A stretch of 64,000 bases of DNA, from assembly GCF_033473495.1 (NCBI RefSeq), contig NC_088943.1, forward strand, positions 2,026,001-2,090,000. Reading direction: 5' to 3'. The position numbers were made by a program, and so were the translations under genes. Below, one piece after another: positions 41,241 through 51,844 of this stretch; position 1 is the first letter of the stretch, and each line of letters starts with the position of its first letter. The notes beneath the pieces are model-generated. The model had not been told where the DNA came from. It searched no databases and worked only from the letters and a program-made list of their open reading frames with translations. The stretch is from Cercospora beticola (Eukaryota; Ascomycota; Dothideomycetes; Mycosphaerellales; Mycosphaerellaceae).

Positions 41241-44200
41241 CTAGTAAGGAATACCGTTCGTCAACAACTGGAAATAATCATACACAGCCGTCGAATTACT
41301 CCTCTCACTCCAATGCACCAATTTCCTCACAAACTCTGCCGCCTCCCTCTCACTCTTCTCCAACACAAATCTCTCTTTGAAATGCTGCAGCGTCTGGGGC
41401 TTGAAGCACGGCAATCCCGAATCCAGCATGGTCAGAACGATATGACTCAGTTGTTCCACATACTGTCGTGCAGCGAGGAAAACTTTGACGCAAAGTTCCT
41501 CGAAGTGCTTATAAGATTGCGAATGCAATCCACCCATAACAGCAACCATTTCAGGCGTAAGTTTGAATGGAGCACGTTCGAATTTCACGCCTCCGGGTGC
41601 GATATCGAAGCAGAAGCCAAAATCGATGTGTAAAATGTGTCCAGCGTCATCGACCATGATGTTTCCGTTATGGCGATCTTTGAATTGGAGGAGGTAGGAT
41701 ATGATACTGTAAGCAGCCATGGATTTGATGAAGTTCGAACGCGCGACTTGAAATTTGATGCTGTCTTCGCTGCCGTATTTGGAGACGAAGTATTCGTACA
41801 AGCCGTTGACGGCTTCGCGGCCCAGCATGTCGCGGGAAATACTGTTGGGGAGGACATCAATGACGCCGCAGCCTGGAGCGGTGGCTGTAACGCGGTAGGG
41901 GAAGACGTAGACATCCAGGCCCACGGAGTTAAAGATTCCGCGGAAGGCGGCGATGAGTTGGAGGGCGAGGACGTCTTGGCGGCAGTCGTCGCCGACTTTG
42001 AAGATGGCGGATTGCCAGACTTCGTACGTGCGTTTTTTGGCGACTTCTTGGGAGGATGCGGAGTTCTCGGGCTCGGCTTCTTCCTTGCGGATGCGAAACG
42101 TGGCCATGAAGGGCGCTTTGGCGTGAGATTGAAGAGGTTTGCCCGATTTGCGGTCGATACCAATCACCACACCATCAGGATTGGATGGAAGGTAGACACC
42201 TACGTCGACATCGATCTTGCGCAGTTCTTCCTCAATCTTGGCCTTCTTTTCTGGCTTCGGACGCTTGATGAGCGGCTTCAGCGTGCCGGAGATGCCAGTG
42301 ACCTTGGCAAAGAAGTCGAACTCGCGTTCATAAAAGTCCTTGTCTTCGGGAATGAAGCTGGCAATTAACGAGTCCATGACACGATCGAAGACGGGCTTCG
42401 CTGGATCAGGGACCTCGGAGTCTTCATCTTTGTAGGCATTCGCTTTCAAGTTCCAGATGATCTGATGGGCGAACAGTCCAGAGAAGACTCCTGTTTCAAC
42501 GATGTACCTCTCGACATAGCCGAGAGCATCGTATCGAAGTGTTTGCACAATTTGCGGCACGTAGAAGAAGGTCACATCGACAGAGTGGCTTTCCAACGCA
42601 CGCACAGCATATTGTACAACCAAAGGATGGTTCTTGTACGCCGGCATGAAGTATGTGACAGCAGCCATCGGGTTGATAGATGCCCAGTACAGCAGATACT
42701 TGAGCTGAGTCTTAACGTCTGCTGGCAACTCCGATCCCAACAAGATGTACAGGGCATCTGGCTCATTAATTGCCTTCTCAGGTTGACGAAGTAAATACTG
42801 TCGGATGTTGGTCTTCAAAGCCGCAGAGTGTGGAAAGCGAGCGGCGAGTTGAACAGCAATACGTGGGTCTTCCCGCCAAGCTGTGTCGAGCAATCCAGAT
42901 AGGGCGCTCTCCTGCGTTTGCAACTCCGAATGTGAAGGCGCGGCTGTGCCTGCAGTATCCTGACCCAGCGGACCGATCCACACTGTCAATCTGCCAACTT
43001 CATGCTTGATGAGCTGTAGCAGAAGAGCCTCTTTTTGCTGCAAGGTCGGCAAGGCTTTCGTCGTTTTGGCGCCAATTCCGCTGAGACTGGCGAGTCTGCT
43101 GGAGACATCGCCGAGCAGCTTCCGCTCTGCTTTCAGCTGCAGCCTGTTGCTGCCAAACGACCATCGTGGTGGGACGGCGAACCAGGCCAGACCTGCCGAG
43201 ACCACGGCGTCTTTCAACCTCCATTGAGTGGTCGTGCTAAGATTCGTGCAGTACTCCAAAACATTCAAGCCGAGTAGGATGATGTGGAAATGCACTTCTC
43301 GCGCAAGGGGCTGCGTCAGACTCTTTTTTATCTGGAACAAGGTACTGCGCATCAGACGAGAATACACTCGCTCGGTTGGGGCAGACGTCAATCTGGAGGC
43401 ACTGAAATGGCTTGAAAGGAAGTGGGTGAGAGCCAAGTGAGGTGCGACCAGCTCTTGTGTTATCTTCTCGCGCCTCTTTGTCTGCTCCCAGCTTGATGGA
43501 GCGAACTCTTCTTTCAGGTAAAAAGGATCCAAGTGATGCAGAGACGTCGAGAAGAAGCCTTTGCCGAGGCGGATTGAGGTCTCCCAGCCTGCGGCAACCT
43601 CGACCAGGACTCTCGACTCCAAGCTTGGGTTCTCTTTGATTACACCGAGCCACAGAGAAATGCCCAATCTGATGGACTGCTTGGTGAAGATTGCGAACGG
43701 GATAGCCACAAAGTCTTGAATAAGTGCAACGCGGTCTGATGCGCTTCTGCTGATGACACCAGCTGCATTGCGCAATGTTGTGCCCACTTCTTCGAACCGA
43801 ACATGTTCGTTTCGGCGCAGGCGCAACGACAGGTTTCGTAGTTCTTGTGCTTCGTCCTTTTCAGCACTATTCACATCAAGCAGAGTTGGCCTTGCTTGGC
43901 CCTGGTAATCAACAAGTGCCCATTCGTTGTCGAAGTCAAGTTTGTTGTCGATCTGGCGATACTGCTGACGTGTCGTGTATTGAGCAATGAAGTCGGAAGC
44001 GGTATTAATTCCCACAGTCCTTTGGCTATCCAGACTCGTCAAGCGCTGATCACTCGCGGGAATGAGCTCGCCCATTTCGACAGCAAATGATCGGCCAAGT
44101 GCGATATGACCGTACGCACCGTCGTCCTCGTAGTCTTCGAGATACGCTTGGAGAATGCCTTTAACATCGAGAGGCGCGACACGAATGGCACGTGTGACCC

Positions 44201-47039
44201 ATGCCTTGCATTTCTGGTAGAACGATGAGAGTGTCGTTTGACGGAACTGAGCATCATCGGAGAGCTGGATAGAGACATTGGTCTTGTCCGAGGTGTACCG
44301 GGTTTTGAACGAATACTCATCTGTCTCTGTGTCGAGACATGCTTTCCACATTAGTGTGAGTATCTCCAGCAAGGCAAATAATGAGGACTTCTGGCATAGT
44401 GCAGAAGGAATTTGGTTGATAATTCGGTCACAAGCGGCAACAGCAGCCACTTGCACCTTGGCAATGCGGTGGCAGCAGCCTTCGAAGAAAGCGGCGAGCT
44501 GAACTGCCACTTGAGGTGCTGCAAAGTCTTGACGCTTGCCACGCAGAGCTTCTTGCAGATAGGTCTCAACGTTGCTGCTGGACACGGCGAGCATGCAATT
44601 ATTGAGGGGCCCAGTCTTGACGCGACTCTCGAGAAAGTATGGCAGCGCGGCAGTGCAGTCTCCTCCACGGGCACGAAGGGTGGAAACCAGCAGGGCCGCG
44701 TTAAGGAAAACGCACTCTTGGTAATTCAGGTTTCGGAGGTCAGTCTCGCATTGCGGCAAGGCAGTCTTCAAAGCATGTCGCTGCGCATCGAGCGCTCCAT
44801 CGCTCTTTCCTCTTCGCAGGACTGGGTCGAGGTCGATTCCGCTGTCGGGCATGTCCACTCTGGCCTCATCTACCAACGGCAAGCTATAAAGAGCGATCGT
44901 TCGTAAATCATTTACGTGATCCTTGACGTGTTGCGAGTTGAGGGTGTAGCCGTGTACGACAACGTTGAACCACGCGTCTCGGCCCAACGCACGCACTTCA
45001 TCCTCTTCTTCGAAGACAGGTGTCGTCTGCGTGTCGTGCGATACAAGCAATGCGAGTGGATGGAGCAAAGAAGCGATGACCTTTTGGACAGAGGAGGTGT
45101 CGACGCTCTTGCCCCCTGAAGACTCGCCAGTGCTAACGAATTGTGCTAGTAGGTGGCGAACATAGACTTCGAAAAATGGCGTATCCCTCTTGACGTGTGT
45201 TGAAATGCGACTGCGTGCTTCGAGTACGGCGGAGCTGAGAAGCGCATTGTTTTGGGCAAGAGCTTCGATGTTCACTTTGGAGTAGAAGCGCAATAGACCT
45301 TTCAATTCTGTAACACCGCCAGACAGACCAAGCGCTGCGGTCTCGATGATAATGCGGGCGTCGACGACCGCGCTGATCTTGTTGATCTTTTGCAGTAGCA
45401 TTGAAGAGACCAGAGCGGTGAGCTGTGCCTCGCTGCGAGCCACCGCAATTGCAACCACTGCTTGGACAACCGTGCCATACGCTGTTGTGGTGTCATCTTC
45501 GTCACTAAGCACGAGGGAAATCGAGCTCCCCGCGCCGGGATGTGATGTAAACCCGTTCTGGTGTACACTGAAGCTGCTGTCGAAAATGGTAGACTTGTTG
45601 TTCGTCTGTCCATCTGCATCTACACTGAGGACATTGCCCAGGCTGTACAGGGTACTGATGACGATGTCCTGTGAGAGTGGCTTCAAGACACGTGCGAGAC
45701 ACTCACAAGCAACGGCCGAAGTCGTCGGGGTCATCCTTCCATTGACAATCAGTCGGGGTAGGGATCGTGTCAATGTCGTTGCCACGGTTTCAGAAAGAGT
45801 GGCAAGTACCGCCATCGACTTGAGTACTGTCTTCGCCAGGTCTTCGTCCATCATCTGATCTGGATCGGCAGTGATTGCATTAAGCCAATCGAGAAGGACA
45901 TCGTCGTTTGGCGTATTTCCATTCAGTATGCAGCAGCAGAGGAAACTGCGCAAGGCGCTCGCTTTGACTTCACGTGCTTGCTTCTGCTGCCAAATGGAGC
46001 CAAGTTTGAGGTAGTCCGCCTCGTCGTCCAAAGATCTAATCTCGCTCGTGACGAGGTCCGTGAGACTGCTTACAAGTCCACTCGCTGAATGCATCTGACT
46101 TTGGTACCAGCGTGGGCCCTGACGCAGGAGAGTGTCCAGTAGCTCGGTCGAGGTGAGCGGCTCGATGACTGGTAGCAGTTCCAGTGTGCTTTCCTCAACA
46201 ACGCGCATGAAGGCTTGTTGAACCAGCATTGCACCGAGAGGTCGGCCTTGCGTCGCATACTGATTGTCCCAGCGCTTCCATTGAAGTGCGGCTCGGTTCT
46301 TCGTCGATGCATTCCGGATCGCTGAGAGAGCGCCTTCCAAAGAGACCATGAATTTCTCAGACAGAACCTTTCTCAGTTGAGGGAGCAGATTGATTCGCTG
46401 CTCTGGAGACCATACTTTCACGTAGTCTGCGATACCATTGAAGAATCCAAGCAATGCCACGCTGATCCTCACCACCCGAAGAGTGTCATCGGTGATTTCG
46501 TACTCGGTCTCTCCTTCTGGCAGCGGCTTGAGCCAGGCAGTGTCCTCGGCAGCTTTTGTTACCTCTTCGATCGCACCTTCAACGATACTCCAGGTCTCGG
46601 TACGCAGTGAAGGATGATTGAGCCCCAGCGCCAGTACAGCCGTGGTCAAGTCGTAGGACAGTGTCTCCCAGGGGGGCAGGCGCTGGTGTAGAGAGGTCGG
46701 ACCAAAAGCCTGTCGATGCGCTTCTGCCACGTACGGGGACAGTTGACGCAGCAGAGCCTCCGCATCCTTTGTTGTCTGAACCAGCGGCGCTGCCTTGCAC
46801 AGTGCTACTAACACCTCCAACTCCTTTACCCGAATGGGAATTGAGGAGACTTGATGTGCTTTGCCAGCGGTGCTCCCCCCGTTCTGATATCCCTCGTTGC
46901 CTGCGTTGCTCAGTGCGCACAGCCGTTGCAAGTCTTGCCCGTCATCTTGTGTCCCGGCGGCCTCGGCGGAGAGCTTCGCGAGTCGTTCGAGCGCATCGCG
47001 GCGGAAGTTCCTGGATGTGCTGTGTGCCTCCTTTAGCAT
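41241..47039 (-). CDS. stt4: Phosphatidylinositol 4-kinase STT4 (PI4K type III alpha)
   Basis: Makes phosphatidylinositol 4-phosphate at the plasma membrane. The 1932-residue single-exon product matches the family's usual 1900-2000 residues. The large N-terminal part is helical repeats. The C-terminal lipid-kinase region includes a PIK helical domain (about 1350-1530) and a catalytic domain (about 1640-1932) with GDDCRQDVLALQLI, the catalytic loop KDRHNGN near 1790, HIDFGFCFDIAPGG and ELCVKVFLAARQY. All core catalytic residues are visible. The start ATG 47039 gives MLKEAHSTSRNFRRDALE, resembling the family N-terminus. The coding strand is intact over 5.8 kb, showing that sequence quality here is good. 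Confidence 0.96.
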   Translation of the reverse strand: MLKEAHSTSRNFRRDALERLAKLSAEAAGTQDDGQDLQRLCALSNAGNEGYQNGGSTAGKAHQVSSIPIRVKELEVLVALCKAAPLVQTTKDAEALLRQLSPYVAEAHRQAFGPTSLHQRLPPWETLSYDLTTAVLALGLNHPSLRTETWSIVEGAIEEVTKAAEDTAWLKPLPEGETEYEITDDTLRVVRISVALLGFFNGIADYVKVWSPEQRINLLPQLRKVLSEKFMVSLEGALSAIRNASTKNRAALQWKRWDNQYATQGRPLGAMLVQQAFMRVVEESTLELLPVIEPLTSTELLDTLLRQGPRWYQSQMHSASGLVSSLTDLVTSEIRSLDDEADYLKLGSIWQQKQAREVKASALRSFLCCCILNGNTPNDDVLLDWLNAITADPDQMMDEDLAKTVLKSMAVLATLSETVATTLTRSLPRLIVNGRMTPTTSAVACECLARVLKPLSQDIVISTLYSLGNVLSVDADGQTNNKSTIFDSSFSVHQNGFTSHPGAGSSISLVLSDEDDTTTAYGTVVQAVVAIAVARSEAQLTALVSSMLLQKINKISAVVDARIIIETAALGLSGGVTELKGLLRFYSKVNIEALAQNNALLSSAVLEARSRISTHVKRDTPFFEVYVRHLLAQFVSTGESSGGKSVDTSSVQKVIASLLHPLALLVSHDTQTTPVFEEEDEVRALGRDAWFNVVVHGYTLNSQHVKDHVNDLRTIALYSLPLVDEARVDMPDSGIDLDPVLRRGKSDGALDAQRHALKTALPQCETDLRNLNYQECVFLNAALLVSTLRARGGDCTAALPYFLESRVKTGPLNNCMLAVSSSNVETYLQEALRGKRQDFAAPQVAVQLAAFFEGCCHRIAKVQVAAVAACDRIINQIPSALCQKSSLFALLEILTLMWKACLDTETDEYSFKTRYTSDKTNVSIQLSDDAQFRQTTLSSFYQKCKAWVTRAIRVAPLDVKGILQAYLEDYEDDGAYGHIALGRSFAVEMGELIPASDQRLTSLDSQRTVGINTASDFIAQYTTRQQYRQIDNKLDFDNEWALVDYQGQARPTLLDVNSAEKDEAQELRNLSLRLRRNEHVRFEEVGTTLRNAAGVISRSASDRVALIQDFVAIPFAIFTKQSIRLGISLWLGVIKENPSLESRVLVEVAAGWETSIRLGKGFFSTSLHHLDPFYLKEEFAPSSWEQTKRREKITQELVAPHLALTHFLSSHFSASRLTSAPTERVYSRLMRSTLFQIKKSLTQPLAREVHFHIILLGLNVLEYCTNLSTTTQWRLKDAVVSAGLAWFAVPPRWSFGSNRLQLKAERKLLGDVSSRLASLSGIGAKTTKALPTLQQKEALLLQLIKHEVGRLTVWIGPLGQDTAGTAAPSHSELQTQESALSGLLDTAWREDPRIAVQLAARFPHSAALKTNIRQYLLRQPEKAINEPDALYILLGSELPADVKTQLKYLLYWASINPMAAVTYFMPAYKNHPLVVQYAVRALESHSVDVTFFYVPQIVQTLRYDALGYVERYIVETGVFSGLFAHQIIWNLKANAYKDEDSEVPDPAKPVFDRVMDSLIASFIPEDKDFYEREFDFFAKVTGISGTLKPLIKRPKPEKKAKIEEELRKIDVDVGVYLPSNPDGVVIGIDRKSGKPLQSHAKAPFMATFRIRKEEAEPENSASSQEVAKKRTYEVWQSAIFKVGDDCRQDVLALQLIAAFRGIFNSVGLDVYVFPYRVTATAPGCGVIDVLPNSISRDMLGREAVNGLYEYFVSKYGSEDSIKFQVARSNFIKSMAAYSIISYLLQFKDRHNGNIMVDDAGHILHIDFGFCFDIAPGGVKFERAPFKLTPEMVAVMGGLHSQSYKHFEELCVKVFLAARQYVEQLSHIVLTMLDSGLPCFKPQTLQHFKERFVLEKSEREAAEFVRKLVHWSERSNSTAVYDYFQLLTNGIPY

Positions 47040-47399
47040 GGACCTTCGCGTGGATGCTCAGAGCAAGACCTACACCTTCATAGTCACAACCTGTTGTCGC
47101 TGACGACTGCAGCAGCTCGAGTGCGCCAGGAAGCAGGCTGCTGCTGCATTCGTGGTCGAGCTCGAAACACGAGAACGTGTCGCTGATGCACGTTGACGTC
47201 GGGAGCTAAGACGCCACAGTGGCTGATGGCACTGCCACAAAGCACGACTCAGGCACAGGTTGCTTCCTCAACCTTATCTCGATGACCAGCCGCTTCTTGC
47301 CTCCGACATGCCGACCACGCTATACCCAAGTGGGCCTGTGGGGCCAACTATGACAGCTTTGACAGTCTTTGGACCAATCACAACCCCTACCTCAAAATG

Positions 47400-47551
47400 T
47401 CTCTGGCGAAGCGAGAATGGCCTTCCTCGGATTTTGATTGGTCTAAACATCACACAGTCTCCACAGTTGCAGGGGATGAGGCCCACTTTGCCGTTTACGG
47501 CAAAGCTTCCGCGTAAGCGGAAGCTAAAGTGCCATTCTCGCGGTACAGAGA
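47400..47551. repeat. MITE-like element with nested hairpins
   Basis: Outer inverted repeats pair TCTCTG (47400-47405) with CAGAGA (47546-47551) and GCGAGAATGGC (47411-47421) with GCCATTCTCGC (47531-47541), separated on both sides by 4-5 unmatched bases. Inside are two perfect adjacent hairpins: CTTTGCCG-TTTA-CGGCAAAG (47486-47505) and GCTTCCGC-GTAA-GCGGAAGC (47505-47524). Size (152 bp), terminal inverted repeats and lack of coding suggest a miniature inverted-repeat transposable element, though no clear target-site duplication is seen. Confidence 0.55.
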
Positions 47552-48677
47552 GTCTGAGAGCTGAGATAACCTCAACCTTCACCTTCACCTTCACGCGTTC
47601 GCGTTCGCACAAAACTTGTCACCAACTAACGCTACAGACCGCCCTATCCTACGCGACGTTTGGTCAGTTCTGAACGGTCGTTGCTCCACGGACATCGAGG
47701 CCCGGAAAGTGCACTGCCGCGAGTATTCTGAGGCCCCTCATGGTTGCCTGTTGGTTCAGCGGAGCAGTCACACCGGAGCACCACCCGCGTCGACCTGGAG
47801 TTCAGTATACATGGTCTGATCGAGCGTCAAGATATGGCGCGCCTGAAACGCCTGAAGCGCGCTGCTGGTCTGCGACGAGGCACATTGCTAATGTTACCCT
47901 TACGGACTGAGCAGCATATCTACAAAAGCCTCCGTCTAAGGGGTGAAATGTTCCGCCACGCTGCTCTTCGTCGCCCATGTTCCTCCTACTCGGCGAAGTG
48001 CCACCTCCGCTAGGACCTGCCTCGTGGCGTGCTGATGCAGAGACGGTCATGCGCATTGGCCTGTTTACCTGCCTGCTGGTCACTATTCACCGATCGTTCT
48101 GACAACACCTCGGCGGTACTGTCATCAGGTCCCGCAATGACTTTGCGTGGCAAGACCTAGTCGAACGGGCTCATTCTGTTATACATTTGCCGGAGCCTTC
48201 ACCGATGTGCCCGTTTCTTGGTCAGGCTTCCTTTCACAAAAGCGGCGTTGCACCCAGGGTGCTATTTCGAACGCTGTCCTGCTTGTCACAGCACCTCACG
48301 TGCAATGGCTCAGATGCATTCTAGCTGCCATTGTGTGCAGACTTGGTGACTCAGTGCCTTCATCTTCGCGTTGGTGGCCACTGGTAACTTTTGCAGAGCG
48401 TTCGCTGCTTCACCATGCGTGCACGCGTTGTACTGATCTCATGCAGTCATACCCATACGAATCGTGACATGTAGTCGTCATGCGCCCTCTCTTTACACGC
48501 CCTCTGGCTCTGCAAGAGATGGCTAGAGCGCTTCCACTTCTGGACTGAGTGTGCGATGTCCATCATCCTGTGGCCCGTTCAGTGACTTGAACTATCGATA
48601 TTCCCTGCTTTTTCCAGTTCTTGTGAGCCATCGTAGGTGCTGCTTTCGAAGAACGGATCTATATATATGTCGTTGGC

Positions 48678-49196
48678 GTGTCTCTGAGTCACGGAACGTT
48701 TCAAAGCCAGCAGAGGTGGATATGGCCGCTTCTCGAGCGAGCAAGAAGCATCAAAGGATCACCTGTTCGTCTTCCGCCTCCTCCCCATCACCGTCTGCAT
48801 CGATACAAAACACGACGAAAAGCAAAAGAGACAGACAAGTGGGACGCGACGGGTTCAAGACCAATCTGCATCTTCTTATTCCCACCACAACCCCCAAACT
48901 CTTCACAACCCCCAAGGTTTGGCCTTGCTCCCCCACTCACTCGTGTGACCTACACGTCCGCAGCGCAACCCACGAGTTCCGCCCGTCAACTTACCGATGT
49001 ATGTGACGCGGAAGGACAAGAGCGACTGCTTGATAACATCGTACGTACCTATGACTTCTCAACAGTAGCCGAAGAGGCCGATGACCACAGAGTCGCCACT
49101 CGCCTCCTCGCAGATTTCAGGTTGACAAAACACTTCGTGTGTGACGATGCTCTGATGCAGGCGGCGAAGGCATTGCGCAGCTGTGTACTCGGCTAA
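48678..49196 (+). CDS. Weak candidate gene or gene remnant at the repeat border
   Basis: An open frame of 172 codons. Only its last 65 residues look protein-like: mixed hydrophobic and charged, with AEEADDHRVATRLLADFRL and CDDALMQAAKALR resembling amphipathic helices. The first part is Pro/Ser/His-rich. It ends at 49196, about 70 bases before the RIP-affected block begins, so it might be the remains of a gene whose 3' part or neighbour was displaced by the repeats. No family is recognised and it may be chance. Confidence 0.25.
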   Translation: MSLSHGTFQSQQRWIWPLLERARSIKGSPVRLPPPPHHRLHRYKTRRKAKETDKWDATGSRPICIFLFPPQPPNSSQPPRFGLAPPLTRVTYTSAAQPTSSARQLTDVCDAEGQERLLDNIVRTYDFSTVAEEADDHRVATRLLADFRLTKHFVCDDALMQAAKALRSCVLG

Positions 49197-49980
49197 TAGA
49201 AGGGGCTTCTAGGATTTCCAGTCGATAGACGCCTATGCCTACGGTATAAGGGTACCTGCTCTCTGCAATCTTTATAAAAGACTATTTTAGCAATAAGGTG
49301 GATTACTCCGGCGATTGTAGCGCCTTTAAGTAAACAGTTAGCAAGCTCGTCGACAAAGCTCGGCTAAGAATATAGTCGGAGGGTTTATTATATAGGAACG
49401 AGCGCGCGATAATTAGGCTATTACGCGTTCCCTAATTCCGTTACTTAATTATAGCTACGCTGCAATACTATAATTTATAGGCTGCTAATCCTAAGCTAGT
49501 ACGTATAAGGTATATACTTATAGGACGTCTTACTAAAGTATCCTTAAATAGGTAACCTTTTAGGTCTATATTCCTTATTATTACAAATACTACTAATAGC
49601 CTACTAGTGCCGAATCTCGAGAGCATTCGAGCTCGTCTTTCGTATTATAATAGTAACGAATTAGGAATATTATTATCTCTAGCTCGTCTATAGAGAGCTT
49701 TTTTTTTCTCGGAGAGTAGGTATACTATATACGATTAACGATAATAAAAAAGACTATTACTACTACTATTATAGCGAGGAGATAGTAACTATAGCTACCT
49801 CTAAATATAACTACCTTTAAGTATAACTATAGGTCGCTAAGCTAATTAGGAATACCTTTTAGGAATCGAGAGCGAATCTAGTTAGGTACTTATACTTAGA
49901 GATCCTTATATCTAGAGGTATCTATAGTTAGTATTTAGTATAGTACTAAGTAAGAGAATTATAGCCGAGCTAGCTTATAT

Positions 49981-50138
49981 TATAATAGCAAAATCCTAGA
50001 GCTTTATTTCGTTATCTCTCGGCTAAAAGGTATAATATCCGAGCTTAGTAAGTACAGATAGCTCTAGGTTATAAATCTTTAGCATATCACCACGTGACCT
50101 AGGCATCACGTGACCACCCACGTGACCCCGCTCTTATA
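49981..50138 (+). repeat. Left copy of a 158-bp terminal direct repeat
   Basis: Starts TATAATAGCAAAATCCTAG and ends CCGCTCTTATA. It contains three CACGTGAC-type motifs (near 50091, 50107 and 50119), still with CpA and TpG, so this copy is less mutated than the right one. Confidence 0.75.
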
Positions 50139-50404
50139 ACTATCCTCTTCCCTCGGAAGGCGACGCCCTAGCGCTAAGCCCGGATTACGTACTTAGAGGC
50201 CGTAGTATATTACGTAACTAAGAGTACTTACTAAGTTATATTAACTCTAAAGCAATAGGTAAGGGACTGCGGAAGTATATAGGTCGTACGTATACGGAAC
50301 CTAGTTACGTAATACGAGTACGTAATAAAGCAAATCTATAAACGTCGCCTAGTACTAAGGTATTTAGCCTTAGTACGTATACCGACGTAATTTTAACTCC
50401 GCTT

Positions 50405-50470
50405 TTTAGCTCTAAGCGAGGATCGAACCGAAGACCTCGGATATACCGAGCTACCGACTTCGGCCGAACC
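50405..50470 (-). ncRNA. tRNA-like sequence with pol III A and B boxes
   Basis: On the minus strand, GTCGGTAGCTCGGTA resembles a tRNA D-arm/A box and GGTTCGATCC a T-arm/B box, with CTCGG-TATAT-CCGAG able to form a hairpin between them. The two boxes are about 20 bp apart, closer than in a normal tRNA, and the T-stem does not pair well. It is more likely a tRNA-derived SINE head or decayed tRNA than a working gene. Confidence 0.5.
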
Positions 50471-50500
50471 TATATTAGAACTATTAAGCTCGGATATTCT

Positions 50501-50658
50501 TATAATAGCGAAATCCTAGAGCTTTGTTTCGTTACCTCTCGGCTAAAAGGCATAATATCCGAGCTTAGTAAGCACGGACAGCTCTAGGTTATAAATCTTT
50601 AGTATATTACTACGTAACCTAGGTATTACGTAACTACCTACGTAACTCCGCTCTTATA
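50501..50658 (+). repeat. Right copy of a 158-bp terminal direct repeat
   Basis: Same length as the left copy. The CACGTGAC motifs appear as TACGTAAC, each by C-to-T and G-to-A changes at CpA/TpG. Confidence 0.75.
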
Positions 50659-50804
50659 TATATTATATACTTCTACTATTTAATTCTTCGACGACTATAT
50701 CTTAAAAGATTACTATTAGTATTCTCTATATATAGCTTTACTAGTAGCCGGCGTATTTAGACTTTATATTCGAGATAATATAGGAAGATATATAGTCTAT
50801 ATAA

Positions 50805-51844
50805 TAGATAGATAATTCTTATACGCTAGTCTACCTCTTTTAACTAGAGTAAGTAGTACGCTCTATATTTTTCGTAGGTAGAAAAGCTCTCGTACTAGTA
50901 CTCCGGCAGAAAAACTCTCTTATATCTTTATATTTTATAGTAAGCTCTATATAGCCTACTGCTTCTATAGTTTCTAGTTCTTCTTAGAATAATTTACGTT
51001 ATCTTAATAATTTAGATTCTTTATAGTAGTTCTCCTTAGTTATTTCTTATATTCTTAGTACTTAGGAGCCTAATCCTCTTACCTACTAGCTAAGGGACTT
51101 AAACCTATATATATAGTCCTAGTCTCTTCGCTAGTATCTATATTAATCCTTTATCTAACTCTTCCTTACTAGTTCCTAGAGTAGGTATCTCCCTATATAA
51201 ATCCTACTTAGATTTTAACCTTCCGTAGTACCTAGTTATATAACCTATATCTAGAGAAATTCTAGTTTTTATAGAATATCTAGAATAGTAGGTATCTTTA
51301 TAGGCAGCTCTAAGTATAGTATAGAGTTAGACAGCTTATATTAGATACTCTACCTTTAGACTTAAGGTTTCTAGAGAGCTCTAGAGTAGAGGGACTAGTC
51401 TGCCTTAGAGTCTTCTATTTTAGATAAAAGGCTCCTAGTAGCTAGTTATCCTAGTATCTATAGAGGTACTACTATTCCTTTCTTCTATTTCTACTATCCT
51501 TACTCTTTCTTATTAAAGCCTTCCTTAGATATACTTAGTTCCTCCTCTTTAGCCTATTCTAAGCCTAGGTTACTACTCTAGCCTCTAGACCTATAGTAGT
51601 ATTTACTACCTAGAAGGGCTATCCCGTAGTCGAGTATTAGAATCTTATAGTAGTTATATTATACTAGTATCGTCTTCGTATTCTTAGAAGCTCTCTAATC
51701 TTTCTAGGTCGAAATTCTAGACTTTTTATCGCCTTCTTTCTACTTTTATAGATATCTAGCCGCTCTATACTTTGCTAGTATAGCCGAAGCTATCTATTTC
51801 TACCTAAGACTATATAGAGGTATATAATAGGGCTTCGCAGGCTA
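50805..51844 (+). repeat. Diverged repeat, copy A (about 1.0 kb)
   Basis: Shares long aligned stretches with 61879-63115, from TAGATAGATAATTCTT at its start to the GAGGTATATAATAGG region at its end, including about 400 bp at the left that are nearly collinear. No open frame survives. It is probably part of an older transposon; the family is not recognised. Confidence 0.75.

Larger units (their letters stand above)
47040..49269. other. Intergenic region between STT4 and the RIP-affected block
   Basis: No supported gene apart from a weak candidate at 48678-49196 listed separately. It contains the nested-hairpin element at 47400-47551. Composition is normal up to about 49,200, then changes sharply. 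Confidence 0.45.
49981..50658. mobile_element. Small terminal-repeat element with a tRNA-like core (TRIM-like)
   Basis: Two 158-bp direct repeats (49981-50138 and 50501-50658) of identical length flank 362 bp. The interior has no coding and contains a tRNA-like stretch near its right end. Size and structure resemble terminal-repeat retrotransposons in miniature, or two tandem copies of a tRNA-derived SINE-like unit. The differences between the two repeats are nearly all RIP-type transitions. Confidence 0.5.

Noticed and set aside
41241..47039. Frameshifts or pseudogene status of the large kinase gene
   Set aside because: The 5.8-kb frame is continuous with all catalytic motifs intact.
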